DNA of 64,000 bases, taken from positions 248,001-312,000 of the forward strand of contig NZ_DS022299.1 in assembly GCF_000153825.1 (NCBI RefSeq), read 5' to 3'. Numbering within the stretch: the stretch's first letter is position 1; each line of letters starts with the position of its first letter. The position numbers and the translations under genes are program-made. The notes under the pieces were generated by a model. That model was not told where the DNA came from. It made no database searches and saw only the letters and a list, made by a program, of their open reading frames with translations. Shown piece by piece: positions 17,952-27,314 of the stretch. The DNA is from Synechococcus sp. RS9916. GTDB taxonomy: Bacteria > Cyanobacteriota > Cyanobacteriia > PCC-6307 > Cyanobiaceae.

Positions 17952-18605
17952 ATGATCACCGTCGCTCTGGCCAAGGGGGCGCTGCTGAAAGAGTCAGTGG
18001 CGCGGTTTAACGCAGCCGGCCTCGATTTCTCCGCGGTCCTCGATCCCGACAACCGTCAGTTGATGGTGCCGTCGCGCTGCGGTCGGGCGCGAGCCTTATT
18101 GGTGCGCAACGGTGATGTGCCTGTCTATGTGGCTTATGGCCAGGCCCAGCTTGGGGTGGTTGGTTACGACGTGCTCAAGGAGCACCAGATGCCCGTGGCT
18201 CAGCTGGTGGATCTGAATTTCGGGGGCTGCCGTATGTCGGTGGCGGTGAAGGAAAGCAGTGGCTACCGCTGCGCCGCCGATCTTCCGCCCCATTGCCGGG
18301 TGGCGAGCAAATTCACCCGTTGCGCGCGTCAATACTTCGATGCCCTGGAGCTTCCGGTGGAACTGGTGCATCTCACCGGTTCGGTCGAGCTGGGCCCCAT
18401 CACCGGCATCGCTGAGGCGATTGTGGATCTGGTGGCCACCGGTCGCACCCTGCGTGACAACGGCCTGATTGCCATTGAAGATCTGTTCCACACCACGGCT
18501 CGCCTTGTGGGGCATCCCCTCTCCATTCGTCTCGACAACGGAGAGCTTCGGGAGATCGTTGATGCGATGCGGGCTGCGACGCCGCAGCCGCTGGTGAATG
18601 CCTGA
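17952..18605 (+). CDS. hisG: ATP phosphoribosyltransferase, short form
   Basis: This is the first enzyme of histidine synthesis, joining ATP and PRPP. The 217-residue protein is the short HisG form, which lacks the C-terminal regulatory domain and normally needs HisZ. Motifs include [15 protein letters not shown] at the N-terminus, the [14 protein letters not shown] segment and [13 protein letters not shown]-like PRPP loop ([20 protein letters not shown]). I take the ATG at 17952. The stop overlaps the next ABC gene start (TGATG). hisIE lies at 45.8-46.4 kb. Confidence 0.94.
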   Translation: MITVALAKGALLKESVARFNAAGLDFSAVLDPDNRQLMVPSRCGRARALLVRNGDVPVYVAYGQAQLGVVGYDVLKEHQMPVAQLVDLNFGGCRMSVAVKESSGYRCAADLPPHCRVASKFTRCARQYFDALELPVELVHLTGSVELGPITGIAEAIVDLVATGRTLRDNGLIAIEDLFHTTARLVGHPLSIRLDNGELREIVDAMRAATPQPLVNA

Positions 18606-20422
18606 TGGCGGGCTCTGATCTCAGGCGCGTTAAGAGGCTGGGCCGTTATCTCGGTCGCGATCGTCGCCGGCTCTCGCTCACCTTGGTGCTGCTGATCCCC
18701 GTGGCTCTGGCCGGAGCCATTCAGCCGTTGCTGGTGGGTCAGGCGATCGCCGTGCTCCGCCGGGTCGGTGGTGAGACCAAGGAATCGGTGCTTCCGCTGC
18801 TTCAGGGGCTTGAGACGCCTGTGGCCTTGCGCCTGATCGTGGCTGTGCTGTTGGTCTCAGTGCTTCTGCGTCTGGGGCTTCAGGGGGTGCAAACCTTCAA
18901 TATTCAGGCGGTGGGCCAACGGCTCACGGCCCGCATTCGAGAAGACCTCTTCGCCCACGCGATCAATCTTTCGGTCCGCTTTCACGACCGCATGCCGGTG
19001 GGCAAGTTGCTCACCCGGCTGACGAGTGATGTGGATGCCCTTGCCGAGGTGTTTGGTAGTGGGGCTGTTGGTGTGTTGGGTGATCTGGTGAGTCTTGTGG
19101 TGATTGCGGTCACCATGCTGTTGGTGGAATGGCGACTGGGACTGCTGTTGCTGGCTGCTCAGATCCCAGTCACCTTTGTGATCCTCTGGCTCCAACGCCG
19201 CTATCGCAAAGCCAACTACCGGGTGAGGGAGGAACTCTCTCAGCTCAATGCGGATTTCCAGGAGAACCTGCAGGGTCTTGAGGTGGTGCAGATGTTCCGG
19301 CGTGAGGCCGTGAATGGCCAACGCTTCAACACCACCGGTTTGGCCTACCGCAGGGCTGTGAATGGCACGATTTTTTTCGACAGCAGCATTTCGGCCTTCA
19401 TTGAATGGGTCGCTCTTGGGGCTGTTGCCCTGGTGTTGGCCTTGGGTGGATGGATGGTGACAGCAGGGGCGATGGGATTGGGCACCCTCACCACGTTCAT
19501 CCTTTATTCCCAGCGTCTGTTCGATCCATTGCGCCAGCTGGCAGAGCGCTTCACCCAGATCCAAGGAGGACTTACCGCCGTTGAGCGCATTGGCGAGCTG
19601 CTCGAGGAGCCTCTCGAGATCGTCGACAACGCCGAGGCGGCCAAAGAGGGCACCATCCGCCAGCTCGCTTCCGCCCGAGCTCCCCGCGGTGAAGTGGTGT
19701 TCGAGAACGTGAGCTTTGCCTACCGCCCCGACGAACCGATCCTGCGCAATCTCAACTTCCGAATTGCAGCCGGAGAGCACGTGGCTCTGGTGGGACCCAC
19801 CGGGTCGGGCAAGAGCACGGTGATTCGTCTGCTCTGCCGCCTGTATGAACCCCAGAAGGGTCGGATCCTGCTGGACGGTCGTGACATCCGCAGCCTGCCG
19901 ATGCAGGAGTTGCGTCGCCAGCTGGGTGTCGTGCTCCAAGACACGTTCCTGTTTAGCGGCACCGTCGGTGACAACCTGCGTCTGGATGTCCCGATCGACG
20001 ACGCCCGCCTTCGGAGCATCTGCCGCGACCTCGGTCTCGACCCGCTGTTGCAACGACTGCCCGATGGGCTGGACACCACCCTGAGGGAGCGGGGCGGCAA
20101 CCTGTCTTCGGGGGAACGGCAGTTGTTGGCCGTGGCCAGGGTTGCGATCCGTAATCCCACGGTGTTGGTGATGGATGAAGCAACGGCCTTCATGGATCCC
20201 TCCACCGAAGCCACCCTGCAACGCGACCTGGATCGTCTGCTCGAAAAGCGCACAGCAGTGGTGATCGCCCACCGTTTGGCCACGGTGGAGGCGGCGGATC
20301 GAATTTTCGTGTTGCGGCGGGGGCAGTTGATTGAGCAGGGCACCCATCAGGAGCTCCGCGCCCTGGGAGGGCTCTATGCCGAATTGGCGGAATTGCAAGA
20401 ACGGGGTCTCGCCAGGCTCTAG
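18605..20422 (+). CDS. ABC exporter, fused membrane and ATPase domains
   Basis: A 605-residue half-transporter of the MsbA/lipid or multidrug exporter type. The first 330 residues carry about six membrane helices and the DRMPVGKLLTRLTSDVD coupling region. The ATPase domain has Walker A GPTGSGKSTVIRL, the Q-loop VVLQDTFLFSG, signature LSSGERQLLAVARV and Walker B VLVMDEATAFMD. It probably acts as a homodimer. Translation is coupled to hisG by a TGATG overlap although no shared role is evident. The substrate cannot be told from sequence. Confidence 0.9.
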   Translation: MAGSDLRRVKRLGRYLGRDRRRLSLTLVLLIPVALAGAIQPLLVGQAIAVLRRVGGETKESVLPLLQGLETPVALRLIVAVLLVSVLLRLGLQGVQTFNIQAVGQRLTARIREDLFAHAINLSVRFHDRMPVGKLLTRLTSDVDALAEVFGSGAVGVLGDLVSLVVIAVTMLLVEWRLGLLLLAAQIPVTFVILWLQRRYRKANYRVREELSQLNADFQENLQGLEVVQMFRREAVNGQRFNTTGLAYRRAVNGTIFFDSSISAFIEWVALGAVALVLALGGWMVTAGAMGLGTLTTFILYSQRLFDPLRQLAERFTQIQGGLTAVERIGELLEEPLEIVDNAEAAKEGTIRQLASARAPRGEVVFENVSFAYRPDEPILRNLNFRIAAGEHVALVGPTGSGKSTVIRLLCRLYEPQKGRILLDGRDIRSLPMQELRRQLGVVLQDTFLFSGTVGDNLRLDVPIDDARLRSICRDLGLDPLLQRLPDGLDTTLRERGGNLSSGERQLLAVARVAIRNPTVLVMDEATAFMDPSTEATLQRDLDRLLEKRTAVVIAHRLATVEAADRIFVLRRGQLIEQGTHQELRALGGLYAELAELQERGLARL

Positions 20423-20448
20423 TTCGACGTTCTGAAGAGGCGCGAACC

Positions 20449-21003
20449 GTGGTTACCACGGGTGATACGCCAAGATCGGGGGCAGGTTGCAATCGCTGGG
20501 TGATCGGAACGCCTGCACTCACAGAGGAGACATTGGCGCAGGCCTATGGGGAGAAGGCTCGCTTCTGCCAGACCCCCAATTCCCAGGTCAGCCTGGTTTT
20601 CAGCCAATCGCGCCCCATGGACCTGGTGGAGCTGGAGCGTCTCCTGGAGTCAGTGGGTTGGAGTCGGCGGCCTGCGCGCCGTGTGAGAAAGGCCCTGGAG
20701 CACAGCCTGATCACTGTGGGCTTGTGGCGACACGACCCACGGCTTCCCCGTCTGGTGGGCTTTGCCCGCTGCACGGGTGATGGCGTGCTGGATGCCACGA
20801 TCTGGGATGTGGCCGTGCATCCCCTCTACCAAGGCTCAGGCCTGGGAAAACAGTTGATGGATTACGTGTTGGATGCCCTGCGGGAGATGGGAACCGAACG
20901 GGCCACGTTGTTTGCTGATCCCGGAGTGTTGCCCTTCTACCAGCGTCTTGGTTGGGAGCTGGAGCCCTCAGGCCATCGCTGTGGTTTCTGGTACGCCAGC
21001 TGA
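20449..21003 (+). CDS. GNAT family N-acetyltransferase, Ycf52/NSI-like
   Basis: The acetyl-CoA binding motif appears as DVAVHPLYQGSGLGKQLMDY with the PGVLPFYQRLGWE C-terminal motif. The GWSRRPARRVRKALEHS region before it resembles the chloroplast NSI and algal Ycf52 proteins. The plant relatives acetylate plastid proteins or serotonin; the cyanobacterial substrate is not known to me. It has 184 residues. The GTG at 20449 is followed closely by no better start. It is 26 bases after the ABC exporter. Confidence 0.8.
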   Translation: MVTTGDTPRSGAGCNRWVIGTPALTEETLAQAYGEKARFCQTPNSQVSLVFSQSRPMDLVELERLLESVGWSRRPARRVRKALEHSLITVGLWRHDPRLPRLVGFARCTGDGVLDATIWDVAVHPLYQGSGLGKQLMDYVLDALREMGTERATLFADPGVLPFYQRLGWELEPSGHRCGFWYAS

Positions 21004-21004
21004 A

Positions 21005-21706
21005 TCAGGGGCTGATCGGTTGTCCGTAGTAATCAGCAGCCAGTTGTTCCGCACTCACGCCCTGCCGCCAGCGCTGGCGAAGTCGGGCATTACGCCAGCT
21101 GCGTTCCAGCACGCCGGTGCGGCTCCAACGGCGTCCATCACTCAGCAACGCCTGACCGATGGGCCTTAATCGGGCGATGGCAGCAAGTCGCTCCACGAGA
21201 TCGAGATCCTCCATCAGAGGGAGAGGGGCATAGCCACCGCAATGGTGGTAAAGATCGCAGTGCACAAGCAACCCTTGGTCGCCATAGGGGCGTTGCAGCC
21301 AACGGCTGCGAAAGGCGACAGCTGCTTCGAGTAATCGCAGGGATGGCCGGCTGGGCGTAAGCCTTAGATCGAAGTACCAGGCCGAGTGTTTGGCAGCGGG
21401 TGCATGGACCAGGGATGCCAGCGTCTGGGCCCAGTTGGTGGGCAGCCGGCTGTCGCTGTGGAGGAATAGCAACCAGGTTCCCTGCGCTTGCGCGGCGCCG
21501 TGGGCCAGCTGGCAGCCTCGCCCCCGTTGCGGAGCCTGAAGCCAGTGCGCACCCGATAAACGGGCAATCTCGCCGCTGCGGTCGTGGCTGCCACCATCAA
21601 CAACGATGCGTTCCAGTGGGCCATCCCAGCGCTGCAGATCGGCCAGCAGCAGCGGTAGACGCTGCGCTTCATTCAGGCAGGGAACGATCACACTCAGGGT
21701 TGGCAT
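21005..21706 (-). CDS. Family 2 glycosyltransferase, TIGR04283 (arsenosugar-type)
   Basis: GT-A fold glycosyltransferase. LSVIVPCLNEAQRLP opens the nucleotide-sugar domain, followed by VVDGGSHDRSGEIA and the LLFLHSDSRLP metal site. The family TIGR04283 is named for its place in arsenosugar synthesis clusters and usually sits beside a TIGR04282 partner, as here. I use the ATG at 21706. A TTG at 21727 would overlap the upstream gene. It has 233 residues. An arsenic-related substrate is by family naming only, with no ars gene visible nearby. Confidence 0.82.
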   Translation of the reverse strand: MPTLSVIVPCLNEAQRLPLLLADLQRWDGPLERIVVDGGSHDRSGEIARLSGAHWLQAPQRGRGCQLAHGAAQAQGTWLLFLHSDSRLPTNWAQTLASLVHAPAAKHSAWYFDLRLTPSRPSLRLLEAAVAFRSRWLQRPYGDQGLLVHCDLYHHCGGYAPLPLMEDLDLVERLAAIARLRPIGQALLSDGRRWSRTGVLERSWRNARLRQRWRQGVSAEQLAADYYGQPISP

Positions 21707-21714
21707 GACGGCGT

Positions 21715-22368
21715 TCAGGCCAGCCAAGGCTTGAGGTCCTCCACGCGGTCGATGTCGTTGTGCTCCCGCAATAGAAACGGTGTGAGGCCTTTGCGATGTG
21801 CCCGCTCGCGGGTGATCGCCAGCACGCTCTCACTGCCCCAGGGCAGTCCTGCGAACAGCCAGGACGGGCATGACCGAGCCAGCGCGGGGCCCAGCCCCAG
21901 GAGCCAGTAGCCACCATCGCTGGCTGGCCCCACCACCAAATCATGGTGCGTCAAGGCATCGATGGCGCAGCAGAGATCCCGACGCGATAGGTCGGGTAGA
22001 TCAGTCCCGATGATCAGTAGCGGTGGCGAAACCCGGCCGCGGCGGGCCTTCAGCAGTTGTCGCCGCATGCGCAGACCCAGGTCTCCTTCCCCTTGGAGAT
22101 GCAGGTGATGGATGGGGTGACGGGTTTGGACTCTCCGGTGAGGGTTGAGCCCCGATCCACTGACTGCCACTTGCAACTCGAGGATGCCGTCGTCGGCCAG
22201 GGAGGTGGCGACGGCGAGGGTATGCAAGCGCAACCGGGCCTGTACTGCAGCGGCTGCACTGGGACCGATCGTGGCCCCGAGCCGGCGCTTGCAACGTCCG
22301 AAGGCCGGCCAGCGGCTCATCACCACCAGAACGGGACGGGTCTGATGGTCGACAGGCGTCTTGGTCAA
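21715..22368 (-). CDS. TIGR04282 family glycosyltransferase-like protein
   Basis: This partner of the TIGR04283 gene has 217 residues. The start LVVMSRWPAFGRCKRRLG resembles the MobA-like nucleotidyl fold (FxRxPxxGxxKTRL pattern), with the LLIIGTDLPDL acidic motif and VVGPASDGGYWLLGL typical of TIGR04282. Its ATG overlaps the stop of htrA by four bases, and it lies eight bases before the next gene, so htrA and the two transferases form one minus-strand operon. Confidence 0.82.
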   Translation of the reverse strand: MTKTPVDHQTRPVLVVMSRWPAFGRCKRRLGATIGPSAAAAVQARLRLHTLAVATSLADDGILELQVAVSGSGLNPHRRVQTRHPIHHLHLQGEGDLGLRMRRQLLKARRGRVSPPLLIIGTDLPDLSRRDLCCAIDALTHHDLVVGPASDGGYWLLGLGPALARSCPSWLFAGLPWGSESVLAITRERAHRKGLTPFLLREHNDIDRVEDLKPWLA

Positions 22369-23519
22369 TCCTGTCGTGGCAGTTCAGCCGGACGCACGGA
22401 CAGCTTCTCGCTGGCTCCGTCGCGTTCCACGGTCAGGGGCATGGGTTCGCCCACCCTCCCACCGTCGACGGCCAACTGCACTTCGGATGGGTCCTTCACG
22501 CGCTTGCCGTTGACCGACTTGATCAGATCACAGGCCTTGATGCCTGCTCGGGAGGCGGGGCTGTTGTCCACCACCTCAACGACAATCACGCCATTGGTTT
22601 CCGGCACGCGGCAGCGGGAACTAGTGGCGTTAATTTCCTTCGCCAGCTGGGGTGTGAGGCTTTGCAGTCGCACGCCGATGTACGGGTGCGATGCCTGGCC
22701 GGTGGTGATGATCTGCTGGGCAATGCGCTTGGCCTGGTTGATCGGAATGGCAAAGCTGAGTCCGGCGCCCGGTGCCTTGCGGATCGCGGTGTTGATGCCG
22801 ATCACCTGACCGGAGGCGTTGATCAGTGGCCCGCCGCTGTTGCCCGGATTCACCGCTGCATCGGTTTGGATGTAAGCCACCCGCTGGCCTGAGCCAAGCG
22901 CGTTGGTGCGATCCACGGCGCTGATGATGCCTGCCGTGACGGTGTTATTGAGTCCCAGGGGGTTGCCGATGGCGATTGCCCATTCGCCTGGTTTGAGGTC
23001 GTTGGAGTCTCCGAGTGGCGCCACGGGCAGCTTCTCGGCCACCACTTTCACCACCGCCACGTCAGTGAGCGGATCCCCCCCCAGCACCTTGCCGCGAAAA
23101 CTGCGCCCGTCTGGAAGGGTGACCGACACCCGATCCGCTCCTTCCACCACATGTTCATTGGTGAAGATCAGACCATCGGAGCGGGTGATGAATCCAGACC
23201 CTTGGCCCTGCTGCTGCTGGATCGCCGGAGCGCCACCGAACAGGTTCCCCAGAGGATTGCTGACCCGTTTGATCGTGTCGATTCGCACGACGGCGGGACC
23301 GACCCGGTCCACTGCTGACACGATCACGTTCCGTCCCGGCTTGAGCGGCGGTGCGCTGGGGCCGTCGCTGACCTGGGGCAGCTTGCTTGGAGTGGGCTCA
23401 GGAGCGATCCCCAGCCGTTGCTTCCAGTTCGCATCGCAGCCACTGAGGCTGAGGCCAATCAGGCTGATCCCCAGCCAGGACAGGGGGCGCAGCTTTCGGT
23501 CATGAGCGGCGCAGGCCAT
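22365..23519 (-). CDS. htrA: HtrA/Deg-type serine protease with PDZ domain
   Basis: This is an envelope or thylakoid-lumen protease that removes damaged proteins. Residues 1-28 form a lipoprotein-like signal (LIGLSLSGC lipobox). The trypsin-like triad is visible: His in FTNEHVVEG, Asp in DPLTDVAVVKV, and Ser in NPGNSGGPLIN. A single PDZ domain follows (about 280-375, GVIVVEVVDNSPASRAGIK). This matches HhoA/HhoB/HtrA of cyanobacteria. It has 384 residues with an ATG start. Divergent from dnaA, separated by 93 bases. Confidence 0.94.
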   Translation of the reverse strand: MACAAHDRKLRPLSWLGISLIGLSLSGCDANWKQRLGIAPEPTPSKLPQVSDGPSAPPLKPGRNVIVSAVDRVGPAVVRIDTIKRVSNPLGNLFGGAPAIQQQQGQGSGFITRSDGLIFTNEHVVEGADRVSVTLPDGRSFRGKVLGGDPLTDVAVVKVVAEKLPVAPLGDSNDLKPGEWAIAIGNPLGLNNTVTAGIISAVDRTNALGSGQRVAYIQTDAAVNPGNSGGPLINASGQVIGINTAIRKAPGAGLSFAIPINQAKRIAQQIITTGQASHPYIGVRLQSLTPQLAKEINATSSRCRVPETNGVIVVEVVDNSPASRAGIKACDLIKSVNGKRVKDPSEVQLAVDGGRVGEPMPLTVERDGASEKLSVRPAELPRQD

Positions 23520-23612
23520 GAGATCAAAAGGATTTCTGACAGCGTCTCATGAAAGACAGGGCTCGCCCGGAGACAAGCGTAGATTTCCCATCTGCATGGG
23601 GGGTTCAGAACG

Positions 23613-25022
23613 TTGCTGAGCGGGAGTGAGCTGTGGAACAAGGTGCAGCACGCTCTTCAGGGCAGCCTCAGCAAGCCGACGTTTGAAACCTGGCTGCGGC
23701 CTGTGCGTTGCAGCAGCTTCTCCGACGGTGAGCTGTGTCTTCAGGCCCCCAACAGTTTTGCCAGCAACTGGCTCAGGAAGCACTATCTGAGCACCATCAC
23801 CGAGCTGGCCACCGACATCATTGGCAGGCCTGTGCAGGTCACCGTGGAGGCCCGTCAGGAGGATCAGGAGGGAGCTGCATCCACTCCGGTGCAGGCGGCA
23901 CCTGCACCCGCACCTGTTGCAATGGCCAGTGATGCAAGCGCGAGCGCTGTGGCCGTCCCCTCCCCTGGCCAGACGCGAGCTCCTCGCCGTCTCCCAGGCC
24001 TCAATCGGCGCTACGTGTTCAATCGTTTCGTGGTGGGGCCCAACAGCCGCATGGCCCATGCGGCTGCTTTGGCGGTGGCCGAATCCCCGGGGCGTGAGTT
24101 CAACCCTTTGTTCATCTGCGGTGGTGTCGGCCTGGGCAAGACCCACCTGATGCAGGCCATCGGCCACTACCGCCTCGAGATCGACCCAGATGCCCGGGTG
24201 TCTTACGTCTCCACGGAGACGTTCACCAACGACTTGATTGTGGCGATCCGCAAAGACGGCATGCAGGCCTTCCGTGATCGCTATCGGGCCACGGATCTGA
24301 TCTTGGTGGACGACATTCAGTTCATTGAAGGCAAGGAGTACACCCAGGAAGAGTTTTTCCACACGTTCAACGCCCTGCATGAAGCTGGGCGTCAGATTGT
24401 GATTGCGAGCGATCGCCCCCCAAGTCAGATCCCCCGGCTGCAGGAACGCTTGATCTCCCGCTTCTCGATGGGATTGATCGCTGACATCCAGGCCCCTGAC
24501 CTGGAAACTCGGATGGCCATCCTTCAGAAGAAGGCTGAGCAGGAGAAGGTCTCGCTGCCCCGTGATCTGATCCAGTACCTCTCCGGTCGTTTCACGTCCA
24601 ACATTCGCGAGCTGGAAGGCGCTTTGACCCGTGCTGTGGCGTTTGCCTCGATCACCGGTCTGCCGATGACGGTCGAATCGGTGGCGCCGATGCTTGACCC
24701 CAGCGGTCAGGGGGTGGAGGTCACGCCCCAGCAAGTGATCGACAAGGTGTCTGAGGTGTTCGATGTCAGTGCGGATGACATGCGCAGCAGTAGCAGGCGC
24801 CGTACTGTTAGTCAGGCCCGCCAGGTCGGCATGTTTCTGATGCGTCAGGGCACTGATCTAAGCCTGCCGCGCATCGGTGAGACGTTCGGTGGCAAGGATC
24901 ACACCACCGTGATGTATGCCATCGAGCAGGTTGAGAAGAAGTTGTCGTCTGACCCCCAGCTCGCCAGTCAGGTGCAGAAGGTCAAGGACCTGCTGCAGAT
25001 CGATTCAAGGAAAAAGCGCTAA
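23613..25022 (+). CDS. dnaA: Chromosomal replication initiator DnaA
   Basis: This binds DnaA boxes and opens the origin. It has 469 residues. Domain I is at 1-85, then a Pro/Ala-rich linker. The AAA+ domain has Walker [12 protein letters not shown] and Walker [14 protein letters not shown], and the C-terminal DNA-binding helix ends with [16 protein letters not shown], the DnaA signature. The start is a TTG at 23613. No ATG or GTG fits the expected N-terminus. dnaN is not adjacent. I saw no cluster of TTATCCACA-type boxes in the 93-base gap before it, so an origin here is not supported. Confidence 0.96.
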   Translation: MLSGSELWNKVQHALQGSLSKPTFETWLRPVRCSSFSDGELCLQAPNSFASNWLRKHYLSTITELATDIIGRPVQVTVEARQEDQEGAASTPVQAAPAPAPVAMASDASASAVAVPSPGQTRAPRRLPGLNRRYVFNRFVVGPNSRMAHAAALAVAESPGREFNPLFICGGVGLGKTHLMQAIGHYRLEIDPDARVSYVSTETFTNDLIVAIRKDGMQAFRDRYRATDLILVDDIQFIEGKEYTQEEFFHTFNALHEAGRQIVIASDRPPSQIPRLQERLISRFSMGLIADIQAPDLETRMAILQKKAEQEKVSLPRDLIQYLSGRFTSNIRELEGALTRAVAFASITGLPMTVESVAPMLDPSGQGVEVTPQQVIDKVSEVFDVSADDMRSSSRRRTVSQARQVGMFLMRQGTDLSLPRIGETFGGKDHTTVMYAIEQVEKKLSSDPQLASQVQKVKDLLQIDSRKKR

Positions 25023-25040
25023 TCAGCGGCACTTAGCGCT
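25010..25040 (-). terminator. Terminator spanning the stops of two convergent genes
   Basis: AGCGCTAA (25015-25022) pairs perfectly with TTAGCGCT (25033-25040) around ten bases. The left arm contains the dnaA stop and the right arm the stop of the ParB-like gene. On the minus strand the stem is followed by TTTTTCC, a terminator form. On the plus strand there is no T-run. Confidence 0.7.
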
Positions 25041-25758
25041 CTCTTGTCCAGCCGGCCAGATGGGCAGCACCTGATGAGCGAACAAGATGGCGGGCTGCAG
25101 GCAGTGCCGGTTCCAATTGCGCTGAGCTGAAGGGGGGCAGTGGACGGCTGCGCAGCCAGGCTCCCCAGCGGAACTCGTGATATGGGATCAGGGGCTGCGG
25201 CTTGATGGCTCGCTCCTTCTTCAGTTTCCACACCAGGCTTCGGTAAGGGTCATCCTGAAGACCCATCAGGCTGGTCGGCAGTGACTCTGGGGCGTGGGGA
25301 CCAGTGCCGCGACCATCAAACAGATAGAGCCATCCGCGCTGTTGCAGGTGTTGCAGCACTCCCTGGCGATCGTCGGTGTCGAGCTCTTCGATCACGTAGC
25401 CGAAAGTGGTGATCGTGGGATCCATCTCCAGCAATGCCCTTAGGCGATGGTGACGGTCGACCATCCACAGCGCGCCGCTGCGGTTGCGCACAAGCGGCAC
25501 AGGTTTTGTCCGTAGGTAACGCTGACGCTCCTCCTCGCTGTCGTTGAGGAAATCCCGTTGCCGGCTGCGCACTTCGGCCAGTCCGATGCACATCTGGGTT
25601 GGCTGCAGGCGCTGCACATCGACCTCGAACAACGTGTAGCCGTCGTTGGGGTTGGGAATGCGGTCGTACTGAGCGAGATGCAGGGGGCTGAGCTCTGAAT
25701 TCGTCGCCACTATGGCCTGATTGATTGGCTTTGGCGTGTCAGAGCCCACCGATCGCAT
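25033..25758 (-). CDS. ParB-like nuclease-fold protein (PF08857-like)
   Basis: The core VPLVRNRSGALWMVDRHHRL with the DRHHRL histidine motif, and an N-terminal VDVQRLQPTQ segment, resemble the ParB-like nuclease family PF08857 rather than a true chromosome partition ParB. No helix-turn-helix is obvious. From the ATG at 25758 it has 241 residues, and a TTG at 25791 would add 11. The function of this group in cyanobacteria is unknown. It converges on dnaA with a shared hairpin. Confidence 0.7.
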   Translation of the reverse strand: MRSVGSDTPKPINQAIVATNSELSPLHLAQYDRIPNPNDGYTLFEVDVQRLQPTQMCIGLAEVRSRQRDFLNDSEEERQRYLRTKPVPLVRNRSGALWMVDRHHRLRALLEMDPTITTFGYVIEELDTDDRQGVLQHLQQRGWLYLFDGRGTGPHAPESLPTSLMGLQDDPYRSLVWKLKKERAIKPQPLIPYHEFRWGAWLRSRPLPPFSSAQLEPALPAARHLVRSSGAAHLAGWTRER

Positions 25759-25858
25759 CAATCCCCATGCGGAGCGATGCTGTGTCTGCAATCGCCATCG
25801 TCAACACGGTTGAACTTCTCACAGTTCTCTGGAGCACGTGCACAATGCCCGAGTTGAG

Positions 25859-27256
25859 ATGGTTCTGGCTCTGGCGACCGTGGCGCAAAACCTTGATTCC
25901 GCATCTTTTGATCTGATCGTGCTTGGGGCAGGCTCCGGGGGGCTTGCTGCCGCGAAGCGGGCGGCCCGCCATGGGGCGCGGGTGGCGATTGTGGAGGGGG
26001 ATCGGGTCGGCGGGACCTGCGTGATCCGCGGTTGTGTGCCCAAGAAGTTGCTGGTGTACGGATCCCAGGTGCAGGAGCAGTTGGCGGATGCGGCCAGCTA
26101 CGGAGTCACCGTGACCGCCGCGCAACAAGACGCATCGGTGTTGTTGAACAACGTCCGCAATGAGGTTGATCGGCTCAATGCCCTTCACATCTCTTTCTTA
26201 GAGAAAGCGGGGGTGACCCTGGTGCGGGGCTGGGGACGCTTTCTGGACGACCATCGGATTGCTGTGCGTCGTGACGGTGATGGTGAGCGGGAAGAGGTGT
26301 TGCAGGGGAGCCGCATCCTGATCGCCGTTGGCGGTCAGCCCAGTCGACCGTCGATCCCCGGGGCGGATCTGGCCTGGGTGAGTGATCAAATGTTTCTGCA
26401 GGAGAGCTACCCGCAACGGGTGGTGATTGTCGGCGCTGGGTTCATCGCCTGTGAGTTCGCCTGCATCCTCAGGGGGCTTGGCGTTGACGTGACGCAGCTG
26501 GTGCGGCGGGATCACCTGCTGCGTGGCTTTGATCGCGAGCTGGCCGATGCGGTCCAGGAGGGGATGGTTGAAAAGGGGATCGATCTGCGCTTTGGCACGG
26601 CACCGACGGCGATCGAGGGGTCACCCGGAGATTTGGTGGTTTGCACCGATGGTGGTGAGCGGTTGCCGTGTGGTGGGGTGCTGCTGGCCACGGGCCGCCG
26701 CCCTTTCCTGGATGGCCTCGATCTGGCATCTGCTGGTGTGCAGGTGGAAGGCCATCGTGTGCCAGTGGATGCCGACCAGGCCACCAACGTGCCCCATATT
26801 CATGCGGTCGGTGATGTGACCGACCGGATCTGTCTGACGCCCGTGGCGGTGGATGAGGGGCGTGCATTTGCCGATGCTGCCTTTGGCGGGATTCATCGAC
26901 AGGTCAACCACGACTTGGTGGCCAGTGCCGTGTTCAGTCAGCCGGAGCTGGCCACGGTGGGCCTCAGTGAAGAGGCAGCCGTCGAACGTCTGGGTGCTGA
27001 TCAGGTGGTGGTGCATCGCGCCCGCTTCCGTTCGATGGCTCAGGCTCTGCCCAAGCGTGGTCCCCGCTGTCTGCTCAAGCTCGTGGTCGACAACACCAGC
27101 GATCGGGTGCTCGGTTGTCACATGGTGGGCGAACACGCCGCTGAAATCATTCAGATGGCGGCGATTGCCATCGGCATGGGAGCGACCAAGGCGGATTTCG
27201 ATCGCACGATGGCGTTGCACCCTTCGGTGGCAGAAGAGTTCGTCACCATGGGGTGA
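25859..27256 (+). CDS. gor: Glutathione reductase
   Basis: This flavoprotein regenerates GSH from GSSG with NADPH. The FAD-binding motif is LIVLGAGSGGLAAAKRAA, the redox disulfide is GGTCVIRGCVPKK (plant/cyanobacterial form), the NADPH-binding motif is VVIVGAGFIACEFA, and the C-terminal active-site histidine is in ALHPSVAEEFV. The ATG at 25859 gives 465 residues. A GTG at 25838 is possible. The sequence of the GxGxxA second motif followed by VRRDHLLRGFD supports NADPH use. Confidence 0.93.
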   Translation: MVLALATVAQNLDSASFDLIVLGAGSGGLAAAKRAARHGARVAIVEGDRVGGTCVIRGCVPKKLLVYGSQVQEQLADAASYGVTVTAAQQDASVLLNNVRNEVDRLNALHISFLEKAGVTLVRGWGRFLDDHRIAVRRDGDGEREEVLQGSRILIAVGGQPSRPSIPGADLAWVSDQMFLQESYPQRVVIVGAGFIACEFACILRGLGVDVTQLVRRDHLLRGFDRELADAVQEGMVEKGIDLRFGTAPTAIEGSPGDLVVCTDGGERLPCGGVLLATGRRPFLDGLDLASAGVQVEGHRVPVDADQATNVPHIHAVGDVTDRICLTPVAVDEGRAFADAAFGGIHRQVNHDLVASAVFSQPELATVGLSEEAAVERLGADQVVVHRARFRSMAQALPKRGPRCLLKLVVDNTSDRVLGCHMVGEHAAEIIQMAAIAIGMGATKADFDRTMALHPSVAEEFVTMG

Positions 27257-27314
27257 GTCGTCGGGCGCTCATTATCCCGCCAACCTGGCAAAACCATGGA
27301 AGCCGGCGCAGCTG

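Noticed and set aside
18857-20398. A 513-codon minus frame across the ABC exporter
   Set aside because: It is opposite a clear exporter with intact Walker motifs and its text is Gln/His-rich without any domain.
23520-23612. Replication origin next to dnaA
   Set aside because: I saw no DnaA-box cluster or AT-rich unwinding stretch in the short gap, and dnaN is not adjacent.
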